A DNA stretch of 64,000 bases. Origin: Micromonospora sp. R77. GTDB taxonomy: Bacteria; Actinomycetota; Actinomycetes; Mycobacteriales; Micromonosporaceae. The stretch is taken from the NCBI RefSeq assembly GCF_022747945.1, contig NZ_JALDST010000001.1:620001-684000 (forward strand), in the 5' to 3' direction. The position numbers and the translations under genes are program-made. The notes under the pieces were generated by a model. It was not told the DNA's origin, did not search any database, and was given only the letters and a program-made list of their open reading frames with translations. Positions 54,567 to 63,724 of this stretch are shown piece by piece. Every line of letters starts with the position of its first letter. The stretch's first letter is position 1.

Positions 54567-54650
54567 GGTCAGGCCGCCCCGGTCAGGCCGCCCCGGTCAG
54601 GCCGCCCCGGTCAGGACGGCTCGGTCAGGACGGCTCGGTCAGGACGGCTC
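54567..54650. repeat. Six 14-base units running into a gene end
   Basis: Three copies of GGTCAGGCCGCCCC are followed by three of GGTCAGGACGGCTC. The stop codon of the minus-strand DUF3097 gene (54639-54641) lies in the last unit, so the five outer units repeat the gene's final codons and stop. Confidence 0.85.
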
Positions 54651-55451
54651 GGTGACGAAGTCGATCAGCCGTTCCATGGCGTTGATCAGCGGCGTCTCCA
54701 CGTCGGCGAAGCTGTCCACCCGGGACAGGATGTGCCGCCACATGGCCGCCGGCTCGGCCACCCCGAGGGCCGCGCAGACGCCCTCCTTCCACGGCCGCCC
54801 CGGCGGCACCACCGGCCACGCCGCGATGCCCAGGGCCGCCGGCTTGACCGCCTGCCACACGTCGACGTACGGGTGGCCGGTGACCAGCACGTGCGGCGAG
54901 GTCACCCGGGCCACGATCCGGCTCTCCTTGGAGCCGGGCACCAGGTGGTCGACCAGCACCCCGAGTCGTCGGGTCGGGCCGGGACCGAAGTCGCGTACCT
55001 CGGCGTCGAGGGCGTCGATGCCGTCCAGCGGCTCCACCACCACTCCCTCGACGCGGAGGTCGTCGCCCCAGATCCGTTCGACCAGGGCGGCGTCGTGGAT
55101 GCCCTCCACCCAGATCCGGCTGGCCTTGGCGACCTGCGCGCGGACGTCGTCGACCGCGATCGAGCCGGAGGCGGTCCGCCGCCGCGCCGCCGGCACCGGG
55201 GACCGTACCGGCCGGCGCAGCGTCACCGGCTCGCCGTCGAGCAGGAACGCCGCCGGCAGCAGCGGGAAGTTGCGCCGGCGCCCGTGCCGGTCCTCCAGCA
55301 CCACCGCACCGGACTCGAACCCCACCACCGCCCCGCAGAAGCCGGAGTCGGCGTCCTCGACGACCAGGTCCGGCTCGGCGTCGACCTCGGGGGTCACCTT
55401 CCGCCGCCGCCAGTCCCCCGCCAGCACGTCATCGCCGTATCGCCGCACCAT
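54639..55451 (-). CDS. DUF3097 family protein
   Basis: The 270-residue protein matches DUF3097: RRYGDDVLAGDWRRR at the start, then DLVVEDADSGFCGAVVG, a Toprim-like centre ASRIWVEGIHDAALVERIWGDDLRVEGVVVEPLDGID and DHLVPGSKESRIVARV, and PHVLVTGHPYVDVWQAV. It is a conserved actinobacterial cytoplasmic protein of unknown role. The ATG at 55451 is fixed by TAGCGT seven bases upstream; a GTG three codons earlier is possible. Its last codons are tandemly repeated downstream. It is divergent from the gene at 55604. Confidence 0.85.
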   Translation of the reverse strand: MVRRYGDDVLAGDWRRRKVTPEVDAEPDLVVEDADSGFCGAVVGFESGAVVLEDRHGRRRNFPLLPAAFLLDGEPVTLRRPVRSPVPAARRRTASGSIAVDDVRAQVAKASRIWVEGIHDAALVERIWGDDLRVEGVVVEPLDGIDALDAEVRDFGPGPTRRLGVLVDHLVPGSKESRIVARVTSPHVLVTGHPYVDVWQAVKPAALGIAAWPVVPPGRPWKEGVCAALGVAEPAAMWRHILSRVDSFADVETPLINAMERLIDFVTEPS

Positions 55452-55458
55452 GCCGAGC

Positions 55459-55464
55459 ACGCTA
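55459..55464 (-). promoter_or_regulatory. TAGCGT -10 element, leaderless DUF3097 gene
   Basis: On the minus strand TAGCGT is followed by seven bases and the ATG at 55451; no ribosome site is present. Confidence 0.6.
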
Positions 55465-55591
55465 ACCGCCGGCCCGGTACGCCGCCCGTCGACACGCCAC
55501 CCACCAGCCGGGCAGGAAGGGGCGAAGCGGGCAGTTCGGGGCAGGTCACGCCACCGGAGCGGCAGTCGAGACAGGGGCGGCGGTGAACACG

Positions 55592-55597
55592 TACCCT
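55592..55597 (+). promoter_or_regulatory. TACCCT -10 element, leaderless start
   Basis: TACCCT is followed by six bases and the ATG at 55604, with no ribosome site. It is back to back with the divergent leaderless promoter at 55459-55464. Confidence 0.6.
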
Positions 55598-55603
55598 TTC
55601 GGC

Positions 55604-56398
55604 ATGTCCTCCCCCGCAACGGGCGCGGCCACGCTGGCTCCGCGCCGGTCCAGCCGTTTTGTTGCCTGGGTACGCGCCTGGCGTGCCGGCCTGGTCTCCT
55701 TCGACGAGGTCGCCGACTCCGTCGCGGGCGACGAGGAGCACCTGGTCGCGGACGCCCCCGGCACCTGGACCGATGTCCCGCTGCGGGACGCGCTGCCCAC
55801 CCTGGCGAAGCTCTCCCCCGACGAGATCCGGCTGGTGCTGCCCGCGCCGGGTGACCCGCGCGGGCTGCCCGGTCCCGGTGACTTCGCCGGCGCGGCGCTG
55901 CTCACCGGGGAGGCGGTGGTCGCCGGCGGCCTCGGACTGATCCCCGAGGTGCGCAGCCACACCTCCGGCTCCGGGATGACCTGGGAGACGGTGCTCTGGC
56001 GGGTCTATCCACTGCCGGCGGACGCGCCGAAGGCGTCCCTGGCCGGTCCGGGCGCGGCCGAGGCGGAGGCCGAACTGGCCATGGCACTCGCCGAGACGAC
56101 CGCCGCGCTCACCCGCCTCGACGTGGCCCAGTGGCGACCCGAACTGGCCGGTGCGCTCGCCGCGCTGCGCCGCCCGGACGGCACCACCGACCTGCCCCCG
56201 GGCTTCGACCCGCGCGCCCGGCGGCTCTTCGCCCGCGCGGCCGTGCTCGACCGGGTGCTCGCCCTCGCCGGGGAGAGCGCGCCCGGCGGCGCGATCAACA
56301 ACTACGAGGCCCAGCAGCGCGACGCGGCACTCCGGCCGCTGACCACCGCCTGCCGGCAGGCCCTGGTCGCCGCCTGCAACGCCCCGCTGCGGCCCTGA
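55604..56398 (+). CDS. Conserved actinobacterial protein, function unknown
   Basis: The 264-residue soluble protein has an N-terminal helical part (RFVAWVRAWRAGLVSFDEVADSV), a beta-strand pair with DEIRLVLPAPGDPRGLPGPGDFAGAAL, GSGMTWETVLWRVYP and a helical C-terminal half. It has no signal or catalytic motif. Its place between hemH/inhA-type genes and the NfeD/SPFH pair is that of Rv1486c in M. tuberculosis, and it may be the counterpart; this is from recalled gene order, not alignment. The ATG at 55604 is set by the leaderless promoter. Confidence 0.8.
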   Translation: MSSPATGAATLAPRRSSRFVAWVRAWRAGLVSFDEVADSVAGDEEHLVADAPGTWTDVPLRDALPTLAKLSPDEIRLVLPAPGDPRGLPGPGDFAGAALLTGEAVVAGGLGLIPEVRSHTSGSGMTWETVLWRVYPLPADAPKASLAGPGAAEAEAELAMALAETTAALTRLDVAQWRPELAGALAALRRPDGTTDLPPGFDPRARRLFARAAVLDRVLALAGESAPGGAINNYEAQQRDAALRPLTTACRQALVAACNAPLRP

Positions 56399-56426
56399 GA
56401 CGCCCCGGCCGGCCCGGCGGCGGGGG

Positions 56427-57206
56427 TCAGACCTCGTCGACCAGGTCGGCCACCGAGTCGACGATCCGCGACGGTCGGTACGGGTAGCGCTCCGCCTCGG
56501 TCCGGCTGCTGATCCCGGTCAGCACCAGGATGGTCTCCAGCCCCGCTTCCAGGCCGCAGAGGATGTCGGTGTCCATCCGGTCGCCGATCATCGCGGTGGT
56601 CTCCGAGTGCGCGTTGATGGTGTTCAGCGCCGACCGCATCATCATCGGGTTGGGCTTGCCGACGAAGTACGGCTCCACCCCGGTCGCCTTCGAGATCATC
56701 GCGGCGACCGAGCCGGCGGCGGGCAGCGCGCCCTCGACCGACGGGCCGGTGACGTCCGGGTTGGTGCAGATGAACCGGGCCCCGTCGTTGATCAGCCGGA
56801 CCGCCTTGGTGATCGCCTCGAAGCTGTAGGTGCGGGTCTCCCCCAGCACCACGTAGTCCGGGTCGAAGTCGGTCAGCACGTACCCCACCGCGTGCAGGGC
56901 CGTGGTCAGCCCGGCCTCGCCGATCACGTACGCGGTGCCGCCCGGGCGCTGGTCGTCCAGGAACTTGGCGGTGGCCAGCGCCGACGACCAGATCGCCTCC
57001 TCCGGCACGTCCAGCCCCATCCGGACCAGCCGGGCCTGGAGGTCCCGCGGGGTGTAGATCGAGTTGTTGGTCAGCACCAGGAAGGGCTTGCCGGACGCCC
57101 GGAGCCGCTTGACGAACTCCGGTGCGCCGGGGACCGGCTGGCCCTCGTGCACCAGCACGCCGTCCATGTCGGTGAGCCAGCTCTGCACCGGCTTGCGTTC
57201 ACGCAT
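56427..57206 (-). CDS. HAD-IIA phosphatase, NagD-type
   Basis: The 259-residue enzyme shows SWLTDMDGVLVHEG (motif I, nucleophile Asp13), FLVLTNNSIYTPRDL (motif II), an inserted C2 cap, the motif III Lys in YFVGKPNPMMM and MIGDRMDTDILCGLEAG (motif IV). This is the NagD/4-nitrophenylphosphatase pattern; nucleotides or sugar phosphates are typical substrates. NagD in E. coli is linked to amino-sugar genes, but here the amino-sugar transporters are 30 kb away, so no link is claimed. Confidence 0.88.
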   Translation of the reverse strand: MRERKPVQSWLTDMDGVLVHEGQPVPGAPEFVKRLRASGKPFLVLTNNSIYTPRDLQARLVRMGLDVPEEAIWSSALATAKFLDDQRPGGTAYVIGEAGLTTALHAVGYVLTDFDPDYVVLGETRTYSFEAITKAVRLINDGARFICTNPDVTGPSVEGALPAAGSVAAMISKATGVEPYFVGKPNPMMMRSALNTINAHSETTAMIGDRMDTDILCGLEAGLETILVLTGISSRTEAERYPYRPSRIVDSVADLVDEV

Positions 57207-57236
57207 CAGGGGTCCCAGGGGGTGTCGGGGGTGGGC

Positions 57237-58268
57237 TCAGGGCCGGCGGGCCGGCGGTACGCAGCACGGGGTCGGGCAGGTGTCCCACATCGGCAGCTCG
57301 CCGAGGCGGCGGCGCAGCTGCTCCCCGTCCGACGCGGTGCGCTCGGTCACCAGCTCGCGGACCATCGACACGAACCGCGGGTCGGTGCCCGGGGTGCCCG
57401 CCCGGACGAAGTCCAGACCGAGCTGCTCGGCCGTCTCCAGCGCCTCGGTGTCCAGGTCCCAGATCACCTCGAGGTGGTCGGAGACGAAGCCGATCGGGCT
57501 GACCACCACACCGGTGACCCCCTGCCCGGCGAGGGTGGCCAGGTGGTCGTTGATGTCCGGCTCCAGCCACGGCACCTGCGGCGGGCCGGAGCGGCTCTGC
57601 CAGACCAGGTCGTACGGCAGGTCGGGCGCGGCGGCGGCGTGCACCAGCCGGGCGGTCTCTGCCAGCTGGGCGGTGTACCGACCGCCCTGCGGACCCGCGG
57701 TGGCGGCCATCGAGCTGGGGACGGAGTGCGCGGTGAAGACCAGCCGGGTGCTGTCCCGCCGCGCCGGGTCGAGCTGGGCGAGCGCCGCCCGGACCGCGTC
57801 GGCGTGCGGCTCGACGAAGCCCGGGTGGTCCCAGAACTGACGCAGCTTCTCGATCACCGGGGCGTCCGCGCCGACCGCCGCCCGGGCCTTGGCGATGTCC
57901 TCCTGGTACTGCCGGCAGGAGGAGTAGCCGCCGTACGCGCTGGTGACGAAGGCGAGCGCCCGGCGCACCCCGTCGTCACGCATCTGCGCCACGGTGTCGG
58001 CGAGCATCGGGTCCCAGTTGCGGTTGCCCCAGTAGACCGGCAGGTCCACGCCGTTCGCGGCGAAGTCCGCCCGGATCGCGGCCAGCAGCTCCCGGCACTG
58101 CTCGTTGATCGGGGAGACCCCGCCGAAGTGCAGGTAGTGCTCGGCGACCTCGGCCAGCCGCTCGGGCGGGACGCCCCGCCCCCGCGTCACGTTCTGCAGG
58201 AACGGCAGCACGTCCTCGGGCCGTTCCGGACCACCGAAGGAGACCAGCACCAACGCGTCGTACGCCAT
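57237..58268 (-). CDS. hemH: Ferrochelatase (coproporphyrin III type)
   Basis: The 343-residue enzyme starts MAYDALVLVSFGGPERPED, has the metal-site His in VFTAHSVPSSM (near 183), VWQSRSGPPQVPWLEPDI and GFVSDHLEVIWDLD with the conserved Glu. The C-terminal WDTCPTPCCVP has three Cys that with one upstream Cys can hold the [2Fe-2S] cluster of actinobacterial ferrochelatases. In these bacteria it inserts iron into coproporphyrin III. It lies downstream of fabI and fabG on the same strand, the mabA-inhA-hemZ order of mycobacteria. AAGAAT six bases before the ATG may mark its own leaderless promoter. Confidence 0.92.
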   Translation of the reverse strand: MAYDALVLVSFGGPERPEDVLPFLQNVTRGRGVPPERLAEVAEHYLHFGGVSPINEQCRELLAAIRADFAANGVDLPVYWGNRNWDPMLADTVAQMRDDGVRRALAFVTSAYGGYSSCRQYQEDIAKARAAVGADAPVIEKLRQFWDHPGFVEPHADAVRAALAQLDPARRDSTRLVFTAHSVPSSMAATAGPQGGRYTAQLAETARLVHAAAAPDLPYDLVWQSRSGPPQVPWLEPDINDHLATLAGQGVTGVVVSPIGFVSDHLEVIWDLDTEALETAEQLGLDFVRAGTPGTDPRFVSMVRELVTERTASDGEQLRRRLGELPMWDTCPTPCCVPPARRP

Positions 58269-58332
58269 GGCCCCATTCTTCCCCGCCGCAGTTCACGGGC
58301 GCGCGACGCCCCCCGGGGTGTGGCCGTACGCC

Positions 58333-59100
58333 TCAGGCGCCGATGGCGTGGTAGCCGCCGTCGACGTGGACGATCTCGCCGGTGGTGGCCGGGAACCAGT
58401 CCGACAGCAGCGCCAGGCAGGCGCGGGCGGCCGGCTCCTGGTCGGTGAGGCTCCAGCCCAGCGGGGCCCGCTCGGTCCAGGCGTCCTCGAACTGGTCGAA
58501 GCCGGGGATCGACTTCGCGGCGATGGTGCGCAGCGGCCCGGCGGCGACCAGGTTGCTCCGGATGCCCTGTTTGCCCAGGTGCAGCGCCAGGTAGCGGGAG
58601 GCGGACTCCAGCCCGGCCTTGGCCACGCCCATCCAGTCGTACACCGGCCAGGCCTTGGTGGCGTCGAAGGTCAGGCCGACCACCGCGCCCCCGGCGGACA
58701 TCAGCGGCAGCGCCGCCATCGCGAGGGACGTGTAGGAGTACGTGGAGACCTGCAGCGCGGTCGCCACGTCCTCCCACGGGGCGTCGAGGAAGCCGCCGCC
58801 GAGGCAGCTCTGCGGGGCGAAGCCGATCGAGTGGACCACCCCGTCCAGGCCGTCGACGTGCTCACGCACCTTGTCGGCCAGGCCGGCGAGGTGCTCCGGG
58901 TTCGTCACGTCGAGCTCGATCACCGGGGCCGCCTCGGGCAGCCGCTTGGCGATCCGCTCGACCAGGGAGAGCCGGCCGTAGCCGGTGAGCACGACCTGCG
59001 CGCCGTTCTCCTGGGCGAGCTTCGCCACCGAGAAGGCGATCGAGGCGTCGGTGATGACGCCGGTGACCAGCAGCCGCTTACCGGCGAGCAGTCCGGACAT
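58333..59100 (-). CDS. fabI: Enoyl-ACP reductase (FabI/InhA)
   Basis: The 255-residue short-chain dehydrogenase has the InhA-type start LLAGKRLLVTGVITDASIAFSVA, SIGFAPQ, and the catalytic pair in VYDWMGVAKAGLES (Tyr and Lys eight residues apart, near 155-162), then NLVAAGPLRTIAAKSI. It reduces trans-2-enoyl-ACP with NADH in fatty-acid synthesis. GGAGG lies eight bases before the ATG at 59100. The gene follows fabG by 20 bases, so the two are cotranscribed as in mycobacterial mabA-inhA. Confidence 0.92.
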   Translation of the reverse strand: MSGLLAGKRLLVTGVITDASIAFSVAKLAQENGAQVVLTGYGRLSLVERIAKRLPEAAPVIELDVTNPEHLAGLADKVREHVDGLDGVVHSIGFAPQSCLGGGFLDAPWEDVATALQVSTYSYTSLAMAALPLMSAGGAVVGLTFDATKAWPVYDWMGVAKAGLESASRYLALHLGKQGIRSNLVAAGPLRTIAAKSIPGFDQFEDAWTERAPLGWSLTDQEPAARACLALLSDWFPATTGEIVHVDGGYHAIGA

Positions 59101-59120
59101 TTGCAGAACCTCCGTGTGTC

Positions 59121-59840
<720 letters not shown>

Positions 59841-59986
59841 TCAGCTGATCTCTCGGTCGGTGGCGAGCCTAGGGGTTACCGGTAGGTAAGCGCTAACGGT
59901 GGCGGGGCATCGGCGCGGTGGGATCGGCCGGACGTGGGGGCCGGCCGGGCCGACCGGCCGAGTGCGGGGGCGCGGGAACGCCGGTG

Positions 59987-59992
59987 TACGAT
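59987..59992 (+). promoter_or_regulatory. Candidate -10 element before the leader peptide
   Basis: TACGAT fits TANNNT and would start a transcript near 59999, with a 60-base leader before the short ORF at 60059. No clear -35 is seen. Confidence 0.45.
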
Positions 59993-60058
59993 GATCCGCG
60001 TTTGCGGGCCGAAGATCGCCCGCGCTCCGGGCCCCGCCGACCGCAGGAGGTGATCGCT

Positions 60059-60112
60059 GTGCGAGATAGCGATCCTCCCAGTCGTGGCCGGGCCGATCGT
60101 CAGCCCCGCTGA
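60059..60112 (+). CDS. Candidate 17-residue leader peptide
   Basis: A GTG at 60059 is preceded by AGGAGGTGATC (60045-60055), a full complement to the 3' end of actinobacterial 16S rRNA. It opens a 17-codon frame MRDSDPPSRGRADRQPR with five Arg, ending at TGA 60110-60112. The next 9 bases are the right arm of a hairpin whose left arm is inside the ORF. The arrangement is that of a translated leader controlling a downstream attenuator. It could instead be an independent small protein. Confidence 0.5.
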   Translation: MRDSDPPSRGRADRQPR

Positions 60113-60121
60113 GCCACGACT
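60080..60121 (+). ncRNA. Candidate attenuator hairpin overlapping the leader ORF
   Basis: AGTCGTGGC (60080-60088) and GCCACGACT (60113-60121) form a perfect 9-bp stem around a 24-base loop. The left arm is codons 8-10 of the short ORF and the right arm starts one base after its stop, so a ribosome on the ORF would open the stem. Confidence 0.4.
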
Positions 60122-60316
60122 CAGCAGGTGAGCTGACCCAGCCTCCGCTCCCCCCACCGTTGCACCGTCGGCCCCGGCCGGGGTGACCGTGCTGCGCCGC
60201 CCGGCACCGGGCGGCCGGGGAGCACCCCGGTCACGACTTCGTGTGTGCGCGTCCTGATCCACCCCCGGTCCCCGTACGCCGACGTGGACCGTCCTGCCGC
60301 CACCGGAGCCTGTCCC

Positions 60317-60403
60317 ATGAGCCGTTACGTCGCCCCGCTGGGCTTCACCCTCGCCGCCGTCTGGGTGGCCGTCCTGTTCGTCCTGGCCGGCGGCGGTCAC
60401 TGA
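60317..60403 (+). CDS. Candidate 28-residue single-span membrane peptide
   Basis: The frame ATG 60317 to TGA 60403 encodes a 28-residue peptide starting MSRYVAPLGFTLAAVWV with one continuous hydrophobic helix and a GGGH end. GGAG lies about 10 bases upstream. Third-codon G/C and a clean membrane helix favour a real small protein. It lies 205 bases after the leader-peptide ORF on the same strand, so it may be the gene that leader controls, and is convergent with the VWA gene. Confidence 0.5.
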   Translation: MSRYVAPLGFTLAAVWVAVLFVLAGGGH

Positions 60404-60424
60404 GCACCGCCGGCCCGCCCGCCG

Positions 60425-61375
60425 CTAGAGCAGGCGCGACGACCAGAGCAGGCTCAGCCCGCCCGCGCAGAGCGCCAGCAGCAGCGCGATGCCCGCGTAC
60501 CACTGGGTGATCTCCCGCGGCTGGGTGCGGAACCCGATCGAGCTGCCCATGTCCTGGTAGACCTGCTTCAGCTCGCTCACCGACGCGGCCTCGTAGAAGA
60601 AACCCTCGGTGGTCTCGGCGAGCTGGGCCAGGGCCAGCCGGTCCACCGGCACCCGCTGGAGCTGGCCACCGATGTCCACCTGCCCCGCGTCGGTGCCGAA
60701 CGCGATCGTGGAGACCGGCACGTTCGCCGCCTGCGCCGCCGCGGCGGCCTCCTCCACCGACCGGCCCGCCGTGCGGTAGCCGTCGGAGAGCAGCACGATC
60801 CGGGCCGGCGGGATGCCCGCCGCGCCGTCCGCCGGCACCGACCGGATCGCCTCCAGGCAGGTGAAGACCGCCTCGCCGGTGGCGGTCGCCTCGGCCAGCA
60901 CCAGACCGTCGATGGCGGTGGTCACCGCCGACCGGTCCTTGGTCGGGGAGACCAGCACGTTCGCCGACTTCGCGAACGACACCAGCCCCAGGTTGTAGCT
61001 CTCCGGCAACTCGCCGACGAACTGCTTGGCCGCCTCCTGGGCCGCCTCCAGCCGGTTCGGCGCCACGTCGTCGGCCTGCATCGACAGCGACACGTCGATC
61101 GCCAGCATGACGGTGGCCCGCTCCAGCGGTTCCTTGGTGTCCACCGCCGGGCGGGCCATCGCGGTGGCGAGCACCAGCAGGCAGAGCAGGAACGCGGTCG
61201 CGGCGACGTGCCGCCGCCAGCCCAACCCCTTCGGCGCGACGGTCCGCAGCAGGTCCACATTGGTGAACCGGACGGCGTACGCCCGGCGGTGCAGCTGCCG
61301 CCAGACGTACGCGGCGGCGAGGGCGAGCACCGGCAGTACGGCCAGCAGCCACCACGGTTGCAGAAAACGGATCAT
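60425..61375 (-). CDS. VWA-domain membrane protein (BatA-like)
   Basis: The 316-residue protein has an N-terminal membrane segment (WWLLAVLPVLALAAAYV), a second at about 57-73, a VWA domain with MIDAS LAIDVSLSMQADD (Asp-x-Ser-x-Ser near 93-97), LLSDGYRT and the DUF-type EITQWYAGIALLLALCAGGLSLLW membrane end. It fits the BatA/Rv1481 family that works with MoxR chaperone ATPases. Its ATG overlaps the DUF58 stop (ATGA), so the three genes moxR, DUF58 and VWA form a tight operon. Confidence 0.88.
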   Translation of the reverse strand: MIRFLQPWWLLAVLPVLALAAAYVWRQLHRRAYAVRFTNVDLLRTVAPKGLGWRRHVAATAFLLCLLVLATAMARPAVDTKEPLERATVMLAIDVSLSMQADDVAPNRLEAAQEAAKQFVGELPESYNLGLVSFAKSANVLVSPTKDRSAVTTAIDGLVLAEATATGEAVFTCLEAIRSVPADGAAGIPPARIVLLSDGYRTAGRSVEEAAAAAQAANVPVSTIAFGTDAGQVDIGGQLQRVPVDRLALAQLAETTEGFFYEAASVSELKQVYQDMGSSIGFRTQPREITQWYAGIALLLALCAGGLSLLWSSRLL

Positions 61376-62356
61376 CGTGTCGTCCCTCGGGTGCGGGCGT
61401 GCCGCTGCGCGGCCACGAAACGCACCATGTCCAGCAGCCAGTCTCGGTCGGTACGCAGCCTCAGGTGCCCGGCGCCGGCGGCGCGCAGTTCGGCGGAGAT
61501 CGCGGCGCGCTGGGCGGCGGCCGCGTCCGCGTACCGGCGGCGCAGCCGCGGGTCGGCGGTCTGCACCTCGTGCAGCTCCCCCGTCTCCGGGTCGACCACC
61601 GGCAGCACCCCCACGTCGGGCAGTTCCAGCTCGCGCGGGTCCACCACCTCGATCGCCAGCACGTCGTGCCGGACCCGCAGCTTACGCAGCGGCCGGCCCC
61701 ACTGCTGCGGCGGCGCGAGGAAGTCGGAGATGACCACCGCCACGCCCCGCCGCCGGGGCGGCCGGTTCAGCGTGTCGACCAGGACGCCGAGGTCGCTGCG
61801 CCCCGGCTGGACCTGCGCCTCGGCGATCGCCGGAGCAGCCCTGGGCCTCCTTGGGGCCGGTGTCCGTCGGCGGGCAGCCGCAGCGGGGCGTGCCCGGCCC
61901 GGCCGGCGGTGCCGTGCCGCGCCACCAGGCGGCGCGCACCGGTGCGGGTGGACCGGTGCCGACGACCGCGCCGATCCGGTTGCCGCCGCGTACGGTCAGG
62001 TGGGTCAGGGCGGCCGCCGCGGCGACCACCACGTCCCGCTTGAGCCAGCGTCCGGTGCCGAAGTCGAGGCTGGCCGAGAGGTCCACCGCCAGCCAGGTCT
62101 CCAGCTCCCGGTCGGCCACCGTACGCCGCACGTGCGGCATCGTGGTCCGGGCGGTGACCGGCCAGTCCATCCGGCGGACGTCGTCGCCGGGGCGGTACTC
62201 GCGGGACTCCCCCGCCTCGCTGCCCGGCCCCGGCAGCAGTCCGGCGTAGTCGCCCTGGAGCAGGCCGTCGAGCTTCCGGGTGACCAGCAGCTGCAACCGG
62301 GACAGGGCGGCGCCGGAGCGGTCGCCGGCGGCCGGCAGTCGGGTCGGTGGGGTCAC
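61372..62356 (-). pseudogene. DUF58 domain protein, frameshifted
   Basis: The N-terminal frame from 62356 has the DUF58 hallmarks YAGLLPGPGSEAGESREYRPGDDVRRMDW and LETWLAVDLSASLDFGTG. The expected continuation (RHGTAGRAGHAPLRLPADG, then AIAEAQVQPGRSDLGVLVDTL) is found in the two other frames between about 61915 and 61750, and the C-terminus VAVVISDFLAPPQQWGRPLRK to 61372 is intact. At least two shifts are needed, near 61915 and 61826, the latter cured by one extra G/C in CTCCGGCGATC. The full protein would be about 328 residues. It overlaps moxR and the VWA gene by four bases each, so translation coupling would be lost if the shifts are real. Confidence 0.8.
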
Positions 62357-63459
62357 GGCCGTTGCCCGGGCCAGCCGGCGCCCGGGGGCACGGCCGGCGG
62401 CGGGGTGGCCTGCTGTCGGGGCGCGACCGCGGGCAGCGGGATGGTGGACATCACCCGGTGCACGATGTGGTCGGCCGGCACGTCGTCGGCGAGCGCGTCA
62501 TAGCTGAGCACCAGCCGGTGCCGCAGGATGTCCGGGGCGATGTCCTGCACGTCCTGTGGCAGGGCGTAGTCCCGACCGCGCAGCAGCGCCAGCGCCCGGG
62601 TGGCCCGGACCAGGCCGAGCGAGGCGCGCGGGCTGGCGCCGTACTGGATGAGCTGGGCGACGTCCGGCATGCCGTGCTCGGCCGGGGCGCGGGTGGCCAG
62701 CACCAGCCGGACCGCGTAGTCGACCAGCGCGTTGTGCACGAAGACCTGGTCGGCCTTGCGCTGCAGGGCGATCAGGTCGGGGGTGCTGAACACCGGCGCC
62801 GGCTCGGGTGCGGCGACGCCCATCCGGTAGACGATCTCCCGCTCCTCGGCGTCGGTCGGGTAACCCACCACGATCTTCATCAGGAAGCGGTCCCGCTGCG
62901 CCTCGGGCAGCGGATAGACGCCCTCCTGCTCGATCGGGTTCTGCGTCGCCATCACCAGGAACGGGTCCGGTACCCGGTGCGTCTCGCCGCCGATCGACAC
63001 CTGACGCTCGCTCATCACCTCCAGCAGCGCCGACTGCACCTTGGCCGGCGCCCGGTTGATCTCGTCGGCGAGCAGGAAGTTGACGAAGACCGGGCCCAGC
63101 TCGACGTCGAACTTCTCGCTGGACTGCCGGTAGATGCGGGTGCCCATGATGTCGGCGGGCACCAGGTCGGGGGTGAACTGCACCCGGGCGAAGGAACCGC
63201 CGACGACCCGGGCCAGGGTCTCCACGGCGAGCGTCTTCGCCACGCCGGGCACCCCCTCCAGCAGGCAGTGCCCCCGGGCGAGCAGGGCCACGAACATCCG
63301 CTCGACCATCCGGTCCTGCCCGACGATCACCCGTTTGATCTCGAACAACGCCCGCTCCAGCAGGGTGGCGTCCTCCGCCGGGGTGGTGCCGGCGGGCGGC
63401 GGCGCGGCCGGCACGGCCTCGGTCGGGGTCGGGGCATCGGGCGTGGTCGGCTGGGCCAC
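62353..63459 (-). CDS. moxR: MoxR family AAA+ ATPase
   Basis: The 368-residue ATPase has a Pro/Ala-rich start, Walker A GVPGVAKT (near 71-78), VQFTPDLVPADIMGTR, Walker B FLLADEINRAPAKVQSALLEVMSE, the sensor TQNPIEQEGVYPLPEAQRDRF and a C-terminal helical lid. MoxR proteins act as chaperones for VWA proteins, here the one encoded two genes downstream. The GTG start at 63459 has weak upstream sequence (GTGGAGGACCG). The operon equals Rv1479-Rv1481 of M. tuberculosis in order. Confidence 0.9.
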   Translation of the reverse strand: MAQPTTPDAPTPTEAVPAAPPPAGTTPAEDATLLERALFEIKRVIVGQDRMVERMFVALLARGHCLLEGVPGVAKTLAVETLARVVGGSFARVQFTPDLVPADIMGTRIYRQSSEKFDVELGPVFVNFLLADEINRAPAKVQSALLEVMSERQVSIGGETHRVPDPFLVMATQNPIEQEGVYPLPEAQRDRFLMKIVVGYPTDAEEREIVYRMGVAAPEPAPVFSTPDLIALQRKADQVFVHNALVDYAVRLVLATRAPAEHGMPDVAQLIQYGASPRASLGLVRATRALALLRGRDYALPQDVQDIAPDILRHRLVLSYDALADDVPADHIVHRVMSTIPLPAVAPRQQATPPPAVPPGAGWPGQRP

Positions 63460-63711
63460 CGGTCCTCCACAGCATGATCGATCGTCGCGGTGTGGTGCGT
63501 GTCAAGACTGTCATGCCCGGCTGAGTGCCGAGGTGGGGAGAAGCCGATTTTCGCCGTGCCGCGTCGCCGGGCCGGAACGCGCCGGTTCGACGCGGGGAAA
63601 AGCGTTGAACACGGGTGGACAGGAAGGGGTCCGGCGTGTGTACGATTCACCCCGTCGCCGGGCGGCTCCCCCCGTGGCCGCCCGGCGCTCAAACTTCCGC
63701 TCACCGCGGCC

Positions 63712-63717
63712 TAGACT
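63712..63717 (+). promoter_or_regulatory. TAGACT -10 element, leaderless start
   Basis: TAGACT is followed by seven bases and the ATG at 63725, without a ribosome site. Confidence 0.6.
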
Positions 63718-63724
63718 CGCCCGG

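Noticed and set aside
56427..57206. NagD-type phosphatase as part of the amino-sugar system
   Set aside because: It lies 28 kb from the NgcEFG genes, in another operon; the link rests only on the E. coli name.
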